DNA from: Pirellulales bacterium
GTDB lineage: Bacteria > Planctomycetota > Planctomycetia > Pirellulales > JADZDJ01
Direction of reading: 5' to 3'
Length of the DNA stretch: 64,000 nt
NCBI GenBank assembly: GCA_020851115.1
Contig: JADZDJ010000224.1
Coordinates: forward strand, 33,130 to 97,129
This document shows, one piece after another, positions 34,675-43,666 of the stretch (position 1 is the stretch's first letter; each line of letters starts with the position of its first letter). The notes under the pieces were generated by a model. The model ran no database searches, had not been told where the DNA came from, and worked only from the letters and a program-made list of their open reading frames with translations. The position numbers and the translations under genes were made by a program.

Positions 34675-35694
34675 CTACACCGCCAATGCCAAGAGTTGAG
34701 CCGCTTGCTGGTCCACGCCGAGGCGTTCCCCGGCATTGGCCATCTTGCCGGCAATGCGTGTCAACGCATCGACCATGGCAAAGATCGTGAAGCGGCCTTC
34801 GGCCATCGAGATAGCCTCTTTCGCCAGGCTGCGGCCGACACCGTTCTGGCTGAGCACCTTCTGGACTTCCTCGGCATCGGTGCCGAGCTTGGTGTCCATT
34901 GCATGCCGGATGGCCTTCAGGAATCCGTCACGCCGTTCGTCCCGTTTGCGGACCAGTGCCGCGATGGCCTGGCGGATTTCGCCGAGGGCCTCAAAGACGT
35001 TGGTCGTGTGCTTACGGGAGAATTCGACAACTTCCACGGCGTCCCAGACGATATGGTTTTGGCAAATTTGCTGAAACCAGAACGTCTCGATGCCGACGCT
35101 GCGACAGCCAACCTCCGAATTCCACAAGAAGAATCCAGGGGCGAAGGTCTCGCCGTCGATTTCGGTCCAGCCGGCCGGGTCGATGAGGAAGCAGAACATA
35201 TCCTGCTCCCCGCCGTAAAGGCCGGTGGCCCCGTTGAAGCCCGCCGGCGGCGGTTGGAAGTCGCCGGCGACATCTTTTACCACGTCCAGCAGGTCGGCAT
35301 TGTGGAGCCGGGTGTAGCTGGCGGCGTGGATGGAACGGAGTTGGCCGCCGAGCGTGAACAACTGCAAGGGCTTCTGGCCCCCAGGCAGCGTCTCGGCGAA
35401 CACGCGGGAGGCGGTTTCCGGCGTCAGCCGGTTCACCGTATCCTTGGCGATTCCCGAGAGGCGGCAGAGTTGGCCGAAGCTCCAGTCGTTCATTTCGTAG
35501 GCCCCGTCATCGCCGGCGTCCAGCATCAGCCGTTCGCCTCCCGCCGGCCGGGCGGAAAGGGTCCGTGGCGGTTGCCAGATTTCCAGCGACTGCTCTCGCT
35601 GCCACTGGAAGTGCTTTTGGAAGACTTCCAGCGACGGAAAGGTTTCATCCGGCGTCCGCCGGAACAGTTCGCGTGAAGCACGCGTGAGATTCAT
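34675..35694 (-). CDS. DUF932 (phage/plasmid-like) protein
   Basis: A 339-aa protein of the DUF932 family, widespread on plasmids and phages and of unknown biochemical role; some members are linked to recombination or plasmid upkeep. Recognisable parts are the N-terminal LTRASRELFRRTPDETFPS, a SFGQLCRLSGIAKDTVNRL helix pair, LRSIHAASYTRLHNADLL, GFFLWNSEVGCRSVGIETFWFQQICQNHIVW and a helical C-terminus. Length fits the family. AAGGAG precedes the ATG at 35694. It leads a small group with the PC4-like copy B. Confidence 0.82.
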   Translation of the reverse strand: MNLTRASRELFRRTPDETFPSLEVFQKHFQWQREQSLEIWQPPRTLSARPAGGERLMLDAGDDGAYEMNDWSFGQLCRLSGIAKDTVNRLTPETASRVFAETLPGGQKPLQLFTLGGQLRSIHAASYTRLHNADLLDVVKDVAGDFQPPPAGFNGATGLYGGEQDMFCFLIDPAGWTEIDGETFAPGFFLWNSEVGCRSVGIETFWFQQICQNHIVWDAVEVVEFSRKHTTNVFEALGEIRQAIAALVRKRDERRDGFLKAIRHAMDTKLGTDAEEVQKVLSQNGVGRSLAKEAISMAEGRFTIFAMVDALTRIAGKMANAGERLGVDQQAAQLLALAV

Positions 35695-36418
35695 GGTTTG
35701 CTCCTTGTTGAGCGGGTAGGGGTAATTGGTAGAAATAACCTTGGGAGTAACCGTATTTGCACCACCGGTCCTCGACAGGCTGGCTGACGACGGGAGATAC
35801 CGGGCCTGCCGAGTACCGGGGAAAGGCTTCTGCCACAGATGGATTGAGAAAGATCAGACTGCGAGGAGGTTATGGCGGGGCGAGGAGTAGATGTGCTATA
35901 GAAACTGCGGGGGGTGGCTCGTCCGGGTAGGAAAGTAAGGATGTCGCTCAAGAATGAGATTCAGAAATGTCGCCGTGTCGAGCGTTGTGGGGGATACCGA
36001 AGAGGTTTGCTTAACGCCGAAGAAAGGTGTATTCTGCGGGAAGTCGGTGAAGAGGAGGTCGGATATGTAGGCGTACAAACCGACCGAGCAATAATCGACT
36101 CGAAGGGTGCGTCGATGACGCTCCGTCTCTTGCGTCCCCGAGGGGCACTGCCCTCTCGGGGACGGTTTCTAATTCCTGCCTAACCTTCAGGGGCAGGCAT
36201 CGCGTAGATGGTTCCCGGCTTTGCGATTGTGCCGTCAAACTTTCAAACAATCGCCTCCCTCTTCTTGACATCGAGGCACCCGAGCTATGGCTAAGAAAAC
36301 GCTGCTCGGCGGGAGCGACGACAGAGAGCGGCGAGTTGCCTGTATCTCGTGCTGTGGATGAGACTTGGTTCGGTAGCCGCTTTGGTGAAGCAAGCTCACG
36401 AGTAGTTCTGTAGAGAGT
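35695..36418. other. Gene-free stretch with a terminator-type hairpin
   Basis: No convincing gene. A 10-bp perfect stem CGTCCCCGAG/CTCGGGGACG (36133-36142 with 36155-36164) with a GC-rich loop and a following TTTCT reads as a plus-strand terminator. A TGCCT/AGGCA hairpin follows (36177-36199). The stretch separates the DUF932 gene (leading away to the left) from the end of the mobilisation operon, so promoters for the DUF932 group should lie in its left part. Confidence 0.4.
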
Positions 36419-38821
36419 TCAATCCTTGCGTCGCGGCAATCTGATGCGTGGAAAATCGTCCATATCGAAATCGGAATCGTTCATTGGTGCGGCCATGGGC
36501 GTTTTCGCCGAGTGACTCATGCGATCGTGGTTCTTCCTGCAACTTCGGGCCGAGGATTCGGAAATAGGAAATCCCAAATCCTGCAATAGAGTGTCGGCTT
36601 CATCCGAAAGCATCGGGGCATCATTTGCGGACGGAATGAATGAAGCAACCTCTGTTGTCGGCGTTCCTGATTTGGTCATAAGGGGTATCGAGGAACGAGT
36701 GATTTGACCTCGGAAGATGCGGCGTCCATGGGTCTTGAAGAAACCGACAACGAGGGAGTTATCTTTCTGGAGCGGCAATGCTTGGAAGGCGGCTGGAGGG
36801 ACCAGCAAGCGTTCGGTTGTCGTAATCGTCATGCCCCGGCTGGTCTTGCCTGATAGCGTTCCTTTGGTTTTATGGAGCATCTTAATTGTCTCCGTCCCGA
36901 TCAATTGTGAGGCCCAGCGTGCGGTTGAGGGATTGTTGGTTCTTAGGATAGCGTAATTATCGCATAGACTGAGGATGCCTGTCGCCTCGGAACCATAGTA
37001 ACGCTGGAGGATGTCCAGGTCCGTGACGGTTAGTGCCACACTTATGCCGTTGGCTGCACCTTGCGTAAGCATCGCAACAAGTCCATCTAAACGTCCCACC
37101 TGGTCCAGGTCGGAAATGAATACTCGTGTTCGGCGGGAGCGAGGTTGAACTTCCAACATTCGTGAAGTCAGTAGCCGAAGGATGATTCGGTTCACGGAAG
37201 CAAGTGCAGATTGGTGAGGCTGATGGCAAGCGAGGACAAGTGCTGACGAGGACTGGAGCCAGGCACTAATGCTGACATGCCGGGCGGCGCGACGCGAGGC
37301 AGCGGCTAAAGGCTGAAGGGGAGCTAGTTTGGCGTGAAGATACTCGGCGACTAAACTCAGGTGAGGAGTGGTAGCCAGTAAATCAAAAAGCCTCGAAGTA
37401 TCGGGCGAACTGGAGAGAACAACGGCAAGGGAGTTTTCTTGCAGTGCAGCAAAGAGATGTGACAGTCCCCACTTTCCGGGAGCCTGACGGTTGAATGTAA
37501 CGATCAGGGCCGTGAGGATTTGCCTCGCCGATTCGAGAATCGTGGCATCACTGCTGGGGTCATCGGGCAAGATTGCCGCGACGAGTTGTTGAATTTGGGA
37601 GAGATTTGCCGCATCCTCGGCAATGCTCCATCCGCATGCCCGAGCGTCGAAGGGATTGAGGAGAAAAACATGCTCTGCGGGGCGTGCCGACAAAACCGCC
37701 GGAAGCAGGTTATGGCCACCGTCAACAACCAGCCAACGTGATTTCCTTACGGAGTCCATGAGAACGTGGAGGAGGGTGTCGGTGCCAGCGCCGGGTAAGC
37801 CAATCGCACAACAGTGAGCTCGGGCGGACGCCTTCGACGTGAGTTTTAGCGGTCCCCATTGGGGCGAGGAGCGACGCGATGTTTTGTGTCGGCGTCGTTG
37901 TTGCAGGAATTCGTATTCATCCTGAAAGCCCAGATGCGGGCCGGCGACGTGGATGTTGCCATCCGCGAGGAGCTCGCCTTCGGACTCCGCGTCCTTAATC
38001 AGGCGTCGAATTTGAAAGAATTCTTTGGCACACGGGCATAGACCACCGAAGGCTTCGTGAACGGCCTTCAAGAGAGCCTCATTCCAATCGTGCCCTTGCA
38101 TGTACCAGTAGGCAGGGTCACGGCGGCGGATATCGGCTTTTCCTATCGCAGCAAGCTCATAGAAGTTGTGGTCCGGCTTCTCCAATTGCAGGCCGAGTCT
38201 TTTCAATGATCGCCGAGCGAAGCAAACGGCCTTTCGCCAGGACGGCTTGGTGCGTGGGAACCAATATTCGGGACAGCACCGTATCAGGCGGCGGGAATGG
38301 GGCGGGTTATGGCCAATCTGCCGCCAGAAACTGGGCTCGACGGGAGTCCGGTTTTTTCGAAATTTGAGAGCAAACGCAACCTGCGTTGCTCGCAACACGT
38401 CGAAGTCCTGCCGCACGAGGCGGTAATAGGCTAGTTGACGGTCGTGACATCGCCGAACCGCGGCGATGCGAGCGATTTCTACGGCTTGGGAAAGCGGATA
38501 GAGAAAACAAGTGTAGGCAACGCACCAATGAAGGGGGTGAGTTTCCAACATATGGTCGGGAAAAGATCGGGACGGTTTTTGGGGGTTGTCACAACTGATC
38601 GGAATCTCACCGGTCAAGCGGCGAAGGCAGTAACGTGCTTTACTTTCCGGTTTAGCAGCGCCTTTATGTATCCAGTATTCAGAAAAGCACTGTGCAATGG
38701 CGATGGCGGTAAGTTCGTGGTGGCCAAGCTGCCGCCAAAAATCAGGGTCATGGGGAATAGCAGGGGTGGTGCCGCGGAAACCCAGAAGTTTCCGTAGGCA
38801 GGCGATGATCGTCGTGGACAT
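36419..38821 (-). CDS. Coupling-protein-like ATPase (VirD4/TrwB type) with degenerate P-loop
   Basis: An 800-aa protein next to the relaxase and probably its coupling protein, which docks the relaxase-DNA complex. The region ~330-720 matches the coupling-protein ATPase: AIGLPGAGTD (340-348) where Walker A should be, VFLLNPFDARACGWS (385-399), and a Walker B strand VFISDLD ending near D571. The usual P-loop Lys is replaced by Thr, so ATP hydrolysis may be lost. The N-terminus lacks clear membrane helices and instead has three copies of a P-x-(F/Y)-W-x-x-x-G-H motif at about 26, 163 and 236. The C-terminus is disordered. Confidence 0.65.
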   Translation of the reverse strand: MSTTIIACLRKLLGFRGTTPAIPHDPDFWRQLGHHELTAIAIAQCFSEYWIHKGAAKPESKARYCLRRLTGEIPISCDNPQKPSRSFPDHMLETHPLHWCVAYTCFLYPLSQAVEIARIAAVRRCHDRQLAYYRLVRQDFDVLRATQVAFALKFRKNRTPVEPSFWRQIGHNPPHSRRLIRCCPEYWFPRTKPSWRKAVCFARRSLKRLGLQLEKPDHNFYELAAIGKADIRRRDPAYWYMQGHDWNEALLKAVHEAFGGLCPCAKEFFQIRRLIKDAESEGELLADGNIHVAGPHLGFQDEYEFLQQRRRHKTSRRSSPQWGPLKLTSKASARAHCCAIGLPGAGTDTLLHVLMDSVRKSRWLVVDGGHNLLPAVLSARPAEHVFLLNPFDARACGWSIAEDAANLSQIQQLVAAILPDDPSSDATILESARQILTALIVTFNRQAPGKWGLSHLFAALQENSLAVVLSSSPDTSRLFDLLATTPHLSLVAEYLHAKLAPLQPLAAASRRAARHVSISAWLQSSSALVLACHQPHQSALASVNRIILRLLTSRMLEVQPRSRRTRVFISDLDQVGRLDGLVAMLTQGAANGISVALTVTDLDILQRYYGSEATGILSLCDNYAILRTNNPSTARWASQLIGTETIKMLHKTKGTLSGKTSRGMTITTTERLLVPPAAFQALPLQKDNSLVVGFFKTHGRRIFRGQITRSSIPLMTKSGTPTTEVASFIPSANDAPMLSDEADTLLQDLGFPISESSARSCRKNHDRMSHSAKTPMAAPMNDSDFDMDDFPRIRLPRRKD

Positions 38822-38860
38822 GATCGGCGTAGGATGAAAGGATGTAAACTGGGGTTAGGA

Positions 38861-41800
38861 CTAAGAGACATAGACCACGGTGGTGAGCGAGGCATCTCTT
38901 GCCGCTTGTTCACGAGCTAGAAGCTCAAAGAACTGCTTCTGACTGGCATCGTTAAGCGGCATCGGCGTGGAGATGGGGATGGAACAGGAAGTGTCGAGGG
39001 AAGCGAATCCAGAGTTGGAGGATGACGCAGCGGTGAAGTCAGAAGTAGTGGTCGAGGAATGCCACGTGTCGGCGGGCGTTGGGGCCTGCTGCTTCTGACG
39101 TAGGGTCTCTTCCTCTTGCTTTCGCTGCTCTTCCTCTCGCTCGCGTCGTTCTTGCTCCTCTTTCTCCTTCAGTCTGTGAGCATGAGTCGCGGAGCTTTGG
39201 AAATGGACGTCAACGATGACTTCTATGGGAATCTGACTGCATTCCATGGTCTGAGTAGTGATGGTTACTTGGTCGCGAGCAATATAGGGAGCGGCGATGG
39301 CTTCTTGGGCCAGAGGTTGGAAGTCATCCGGGACTTCGGGCAGGGAAATGGAGTCGAGGGTGTCGGGAGCGTACCCGGCAGCCAGTCGTTTACGTCGGCG
39401 GCGTTTGAGCGACTCAAGGTGCTGCAGCAGGTAGGTTTGGTCGGGATTTTCGCGACGACGGGGCTTCTGTCTCTTGCCAGTTTTTGCTTTATTGCGGACG
39501 GCCTGGGATTGCTTGCTCTTGGCGGAGCGTGTAGCGGCCGGTGGTGTGCCAGCAAGAGGCTTCAAGTTTGCGGCGACCTCGGGAAGGAGGTCCGTGGCGA
39601 ATTGGAGGTCCAGAGACTTTTGCATCTGATGAGCGAGCGGCGAGTCTTCGATCTCTTGCTCGAACTGGTCGTACATCGACTTGTCGGTGTAGAGCCGGGT
39701 CTTGCGGATAGACCGCGACAACTGAACATAGGCGATAGGGTGATTCGGCGCGCTGCACGCCAAGACGAATACTTCCGGAACGGTAGCTCCCTGTGCCTTG
39801 TGGGTTGTCATCGCATAGCCCAGTCGGATGTGGGGGAAGTGACGGACGGGAATAATCACGCGGCGGCCGTCATCCAGTTTGACGGCTATAGAGCGGACAA
39901 AGGGAGAGGGACTGAGGGACAGGATTGTCCCTACGGCTCCGTTTTCAACGCCGTATTGGTGGTTGTTAAGGGTAAAAACGACACGGTCGCCGACGTAAAC
40001 TCGATTGGTATAGGCGATGCCTTTGGCCGCGTCGTGGTCGCGAATCTCCAGCGAACGGTTGGGATTTAGGCAGCCGGCCCGGAGTCGTTTCTGCTGTGCC
40101 AGGAGATTCGCGGCTTCACTTTCCTCATTGGTCGAAGTGAGAATGACGGCTTGGTCGGGCGTCGTCAGGCCGACGGCCGTCCAATCCAGCACCAACGACT
40201 GCAGTGCTTCCTCACGGTCTTCCCGAACAACAATTAGCTTGCGGTCGGCATAGGCACGTAATGCCTCAGCGACGCGACCTTCGAATAGAGCAACTACGGC
40301 TTTGCGTGCCCAGTCGTCCTCCTGGCGACTAACCTTAGTAAGCTCGGCACAAGGGGCACGGCGGCAGATTGCCTGAAATGGCGCTCGCCCCTCAATTGGG
40401 GGCAATTGGCGCGGATCGCCTAGGAGGAGAAGTGTGCCGCCAGCCTTGCTCACTCGCTGCATAAGCATGGTCATTTGTCGTTCGTTGACCATTCCGGCCT
40501 CATCGACAACAACAATTGTGCGGCCATCGATGTGCATGGGTTTGGGCATCCGGAAACGATAGGTCCGTTTGCCTCGGGCAGCACGCCAGAGTTGTTTGAC
40601 GTGGTGCTTCAAGACTTGTTTTCGTGGTATCTTATAGTCGACCAAACGACGATGAATCGTGTCGCTGGGGATGCCCGAGGCCTGCTCAAGTCCCCGAGCC
40701 GCCTTGCCCGTGTACCCCGCACCGATGACCCGTAACCCCTGTCTACGGCAAATTTCTCGAAAGACCTTCAGCAGCGTCGTCTTCCCGCTGCCGGCCATAC
40801 TGCAGAGAATTCGCAGACTGCCTGGAAATTCGGTAAGATCACGGATCGCAGCTACTTGATCGGGCCGCAAATGCGTATTCTGGCGGAGGACCTTCTCGAC
40901 AATGCGGTCGTTGACGTAGCATCCGGACGTATCGCAAAGGTGGTTGACGAGTTCAAGAATTTTGGCCTCTTCCTCAAGAATGGCACAGGTTGTGAACCGC
41001 GACTCGCCACCGAGGTCTTGGAGCTTAACGATGTTCGGGCCTTGGGCCAGGTGCTTGTCAACGGCATCTACCACGGCCTCTGGAGCGACGGCCCACTTCG
41101 GTGCTTCCAGAAGCGACTCGAAGAGAAAATCCCTGCGGGAGAAGTGGGCCAGCCTGTTAGCAATCGCCCGTTCGGAAGACGCGAGGAGCTTGGGAATGTC
41201 ATCGGTCGGCTGACGCGGCGTTCCCTTTCGCAGCGACTCGATCCTCTCCGCAGTGAATCCATGTTTTCGGTTGACCTCTTGCCAACGAGCGAAAAGCTCA
41301 CTTCGTGGGGGTATATCTAGCTTGGCACGGCGCGTCTTTAGTGCTGCCTCAGCAGCAGCAATCGCTCCATGTTGGCCATGTTTGTGAAGGTACTCAAGAA
41401 TCTGAACGCGTCGCTGTGAATGGGCCAGGATTAGCTTTTCAGGCACTCCGGCAATCTCGAAGCTGTCCCCCTTTCGAATAATGTGGAATCCCAGTGATTC
41501 AAGGCGACGGGCCATTTCGGCACGATAGTAAGCTCCCAGGATTTTTTTGTATTTATACAACACACGGCTGGTCAATGCGCGCGTCTTCTGGCCTGTTTCA
41601 TCAGGAGCGGCGTTCATTATCAGCAAGTGCGTATGGATTTGATTTTGCTGCTCTCTGTTGGTGGCGTGTTCATAGGCGGCCCCCACGAGCCTGGCGGCAC
41701 GGAGTTGGAGACCTCCTTTTCCCGTCCGCGAGAAGGCCAAGTTCGCCTCGGCGTAGTGGAGTGCGGCCTCGACGGATTGCTGTTGAATTTGTTGAATCCG

Positions 41801-42112
41801 CTGCCTCAATTCGAAGTTGGCACCCGCCCAGATGATGGACACGCTCTTAGGGGCTGAGAAAGTAAAATCCCATGCACATTTTCGGTCACTGTGGCCGGCG
41901 TTTTGTACGAGTTCCTTTCCTGTCAGGGGGTGATAACCCCAGAAGATCCTGCGAAAAGCAGCCCGGTCCACGGTACCAGTAAGTCCAAGAGCCGTGGCTC
42001 CGCCGCCCATCCAGACGCCTGGGGGTTCGCCGCCGTGGTTGTAATAGTCCTCCGCGGCGAGGTTGAGGTAGTATTCTTCGCCGCCAGCAGCGATCAGTCG
42101 GATTGAGAGCAT
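38861..42112 (-). CDS. MobF-family relaxase-helicase (TrwC/TraI type)
   Basis: A 1,083-aa relaxase that nicks at oriT, attaches to the DNA 5' end and unwinds it for transfer. The relaxase domain (1-300) has tyrosine pairs at Y14-Y15 and Y23-Y24 and the metal-binding His triad EHATNREQ...HTH (H149, H160, H162). The helicase domain has AGSGKTT (440-446), VVVDEAGM (DEAG 537-540), LLGDPRQLPP and TTHKAQGAT. Residues ~900-1060 are a Lys/Arg- and Glu-rich, then Ser-rich disordered tail. Its start overlaps the accessory gene by 19 bp. All expected catalytic residues are present, so transfer with a helper is plausible. Confidence 0.93.
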   Translation of the reverse strand: MLSIRLIAAGGEEYYLNLAAEDYYNHGGEPPGVWMGGGATALGLTGTVDRAAFRRIFWGYHPLTGKELVQNAGHSDRKCAWDFTFSAPKSVSIIWAGANFELRQRIQQIQQQSVEAALHYAEANLAFSRTGKGGLQLRAARLVGAAYEHATNREQQNQIHTHLLIMNAAPDETGQKTRALTSRVLYKYKKILGAYYRAEMARRLESLGFHIIRKGDSFEIAGVPEKLILAHSQRRVQILEYLHKHGQHGAIAAAEAALKTRRAKLDIPPRSELFARWQEVNRKHGFTAERIESLRKGTPRQPTDDIPKLLASSERAIANRLAHFSRRDFLFESLLEAPKWAVAPEAVVDAVDKHLAQGPNIVKLQDLGGESRFTTCAILEEEAKILELVNHLCDTSGCYVNDRIVEKVLRQNTHLRPDQVAAIRDLTEFPGSLRILCSMAGSGKTTLLKVFREICRRQGLRVIGAGYTGKAARGLEQASGIPSDTIHRRLVDYKIPRKQVLKHHVKQLWRAARGKRTYRFRMPKPMHIDGRTIVVVDEAGMVNERQMTMLMQRVSKAGGTLLLLGDPRQLPPIEGRAPFQAICRRAPCAELTKVSRQEDDWARKAVVALFEGRVAEALRAYADRKLIVVREDREEALQSLVLDWTAVGLTTPDQAVILTSTNEESEAANLLAQQKRLRAGCLNPNRSLEIRDHDAAKGIAYTNRVYVGDRVVFTLNNHQYGVENGAVGTILSLSPSPFVRSIAVKLDDGRRVIIPVRHFPHIRLGYAMTTHKAQGATVPEVFVLACSAPNHPIAYVQLSRSIRKTRLYTDKSMYDQFEQEIEDSPLAHQMQKSLDLQFATDLLPEVAANLKPLAGTPPAATRSAKSKQSQAVRNKAKTGKRQKPRRRENPDQTYLLQHLESLKRRRRKRLAAGYAPDTLDSISLPEVPDDFQPLAQEAIAAPYIARDQVTITTQTMECSQIPIEVIVDVHFQSSATHAHRLKEKEEQERREREEEQRKQEEETLRQKQQAPTPADTWHSSTTTSDFTAASSSNSGFASLDTSCSIPISTPMPLNDASQKQFFELLAREQAARDASLTTVVYVS

Positions 42113-42468
42113 GGGGGAACCTCGTTATTGGTGGGAGGGAAAAAACGCCTTTCGACCCACCGGCGTGCCTCGCCTGGCGAAAGCCTGCCGGCTTTGGAAA
42201 GAAGGACTCGCACACTTGTCGCGATGTCGTCTCGTAACTCCTGAGTGAGCTCGTTAAGGGCTGCGAGTTTGGCGACGTCGGCTCGAATCGCCCGGAGTTC
42301 CTGTCGCTGCTCTTCATGTTCAAAAAGGGCGGCATGCAAAAGCTCGCGAGCATAGAGCCCCGGGCTCTTACCGACTTCCGCGGCCCTGCGGGCAAGCTCG
42401 TCAGCAATGTCCGGGGGCAGTCGAAAACTGATACGCGTGTGGTCGGGTTCGGTACGTTTCGTTGCCAT
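42094..42468 (-). CDS. Relaxosome accessory protein, ribbon-helix-helix type
   Basis: A 124-aa protein encoded directly before the relaxase. The start TKRTEPDHTRISFRLPPDIADELARRAAEVGKS is a ribbon-helix-helix unit (beta strand RISFRL then two helices); the rest is a charged coiled helix with EEQRQELRAIRADVAKLAAL. Such TraM/MobC/TrwA-like proteins bind oriT, repress the mobilisation operon and help the relaxase. It overlaps the relaxase start by 19 bp, so they are co-translated. The likely oriT lies just upstream. Confidence 0.75.
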   Translation of the reverse strand: MATKRTEPDHTRISFRLPPDIADELARRAAEVGKSPGLYARELLHAALFEHEEQRQELRAIRADVAKLAALNELTQELRDDIATSVRVLLSKAGRLSPGEARRWVERRFFPPTNNEVPPCSQSD

Positions 42469-42701
42469 GGGTCGAAATTCTCGTCTGCACGTTATAAAAT
42501 GGGAACCACATTGGTTAATGAGGACTTTGGGTGGGACGAGTGCTCCTTGCAGACGTTTTGTCTGCAAGAATCGTCGCGTTTTTGAGGACCTTCATCGTCT
42601 ATTTCTGAAATCTGTCTGCATGTAGCTAAAAAGCTCCGTGGAGCGTCAGGTGTGACTTGTAAAGAAAAAAATGAAAAATCTTGCATTCACCTACAAAAAT
42701 A
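42469..42701. other. Candidate oriT and mobilisation promoter region
   Basis: A non-coding stretch right before the relaxosome genes. It holds a perfect 9-bp inverted repeat CTTGCAGAC/GTCTGCAAG with loop GTTTT (42546-42554, 42560-42568), followed by AATCGTCGCGTTTTT and an A/T-rich stretch to 42700. MobF oriT regions usually show a short hairpin next to the nick site and an AT-rich side. The nick cannot be placed from sequence alone. Confidence 0.45.
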
Positions 42702-42770
42702 GGGGCGGGGGGCGGCTGGCGGCGAAGTGTCCACAACAGAACACGCAGCCTTGTCAGCCGCCGCCGCCCC
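42702..42770 (-). terminator. GC-rich hairpin terminator
   Basis: A GC-rich stem of ~15 bp (42702-42718 with 42755-42770, one bulge) is followed in the minus direction by TATTTTTG. It lies 21 bp after the stop of the 42791-43189 gene and is a good intrinsic terminator that would also insulate the oriT region. Confidence 0.6.
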
Positions 42771-42790
42771 GGCGAATTACAGGACGGAAA

Positions 42791-43189
42791 CTATTTGATG
42801 GGCTTCTGCCGGTAGGGTCCGTGAACCTTTTCGGCCAAGTTGGCGACAAGATAATCGATTATCCTTGCCGCGCTTCGGGTCTTAGGGATTATGTCCCAGC
42901 CGCGGTCATAAGCGGCCACACAGCGGCCGTCATCGGGCTGGTGGAGGTCTAGTTTTGAAAGGTAGCTGTTGCCGAGCTCACGACCGGGCTTTATGGGGTG
43001 CTCTGGATACAGTAAAGCGGTGAAGTGGTGACCATCTTTGTAGCCTTGTACCCAACAGCGTCTTAGCGGTCCGGGATGGGAAATTTCAGTAATGATGAGG
43101 GCCGAGCGTTCTCGCCGTCTTTCGAGGAAGGTTGCAGTAAGGCGTATTAGGGTGTTTATTGCTCGGTACATCGGGATTTGGCTTAGCAT
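42791..43189 (-). CDS. Hypothetical protein
   Basis: A 132-aa basic protein without a recognised family. It begins with a helix (YRAINTLIRLTATFLERRRERSA), has a central strand-rich part (GPLRRCWVQGYKDGHHFTALLYP) and ends with a helix (AARIIDYLVANLAEKV). Two possible starts (43189 or 43171) differ by six residues; neither has a clear ribosome site, and 43189 lies 2 bp after the U-tract of the preceding gene's terminator. The strong terminators on both sides suggest an independent unit. Confidence 0.55.
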   Translation of the reverse strand: MLSQIPMYRAINTLIRLTATFLERRRERSALIITEISHPGPLRRCWVQGYKDGHHFTALLYPEHPIKPGRELGNSYLSKLDLHQPDDGRCVAAYDRGWDIIPKTRSAARIIDYLVANLAEKVHGPYRQKPIK

Positions 43190-43190
43190 A

Positions 43191-43231
43191 AGAAAACGGC
43201 CTCGCCCGTTGCTTTCATCGGGCGAGGCCGC
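43191..43231 (-). terminator. Intrinsic terminator after PC4-like copy C
   Basis: A perfect 12-bp stem CGGCCTCGCCCG/CGGGCGAGGCCG (43198-43209 with 43220-43231) and a 10-nt loop is followed, in the minus direction, by TTTTCTT. It is 7 bp after the stop of the 43238 gene and is a textbook terminator. Confidence 0.85.
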
Positions 43232-43237
43232 GAGGTG

Positions 43238-43525
43238 TTACGCTGTTGCTTCGTCTTGCGTGGGCCGGGTCAAACTGCGGGCATTGATCCATTCTTCTGC
43301 AAGGCGAATCGCCGATGCAGCTTGGGCCAGGTCCCCAAGACCGTTGAGGGTTGGGGCCTCTTTCCATCCGTCGCTGGTCCTGAACCGTCTGGTTATGGCA
43401 ACGTTGTACCATTTCCGGGCCGGTTGTTCAGGGTTGTTCCCGTCCTTCTCATTGACGTTCTCCCAGATTGCGACTCTGATGTTTCCGAGTCTTTGTTCGT
43501 AGCAAGGGCGATTCTTCTTCTCCAT
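43238..43525 (-). CDS. Small PC4-like fold protein (element paralogue family, copy C)
   Basis: A 95-aa paralogue: RLGNIRVAIWENVN, a short insertion (KDGNNPEQPARK), WYNVAITRRFRTSDGW and a final helix AASAIRLAEEWINAR. The insertion between the first two strands sets it apart from copies A and B. AAAGGAG lies 8 nt before the ATG. Its gene is the last in the vWA/tubulin-like group and is closed by a strong terminator. Putative ssDNA-binding; function not shown. Confidence 0.7.
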   Translation of the reverse strand: MEKKNRPCYEQRLGNIRVAIWENVNEKDGNNPEQPARKWYNVAITRRFRTSDGWKEAPTLNGLGDLAQAASAIRLAEEWINARSLTRPTQDEATA

Positions 43526-43666
43526 CTCTTGTTCTCCTTTACTTTCGCTTTTTTTTGGGAATGCTGCTACTTCCAGCAGGACCTATCAGCACCTATCATG
43601 GTGCGTCAGGTGTGCGAAAGTATAGTTAGACCTGCTGTATGTAGATTGGGAAGCGGTTAAGTGGTC

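Noticed and set aside
39116..40069. 317-codon plus-strand frame starting with a Leu/Ser-rich pseudo-signal
   Set aside because: Antisense to the relaxase; the apparent signal peptide is the complement of its Glu/Arg/Lys-rich tail.
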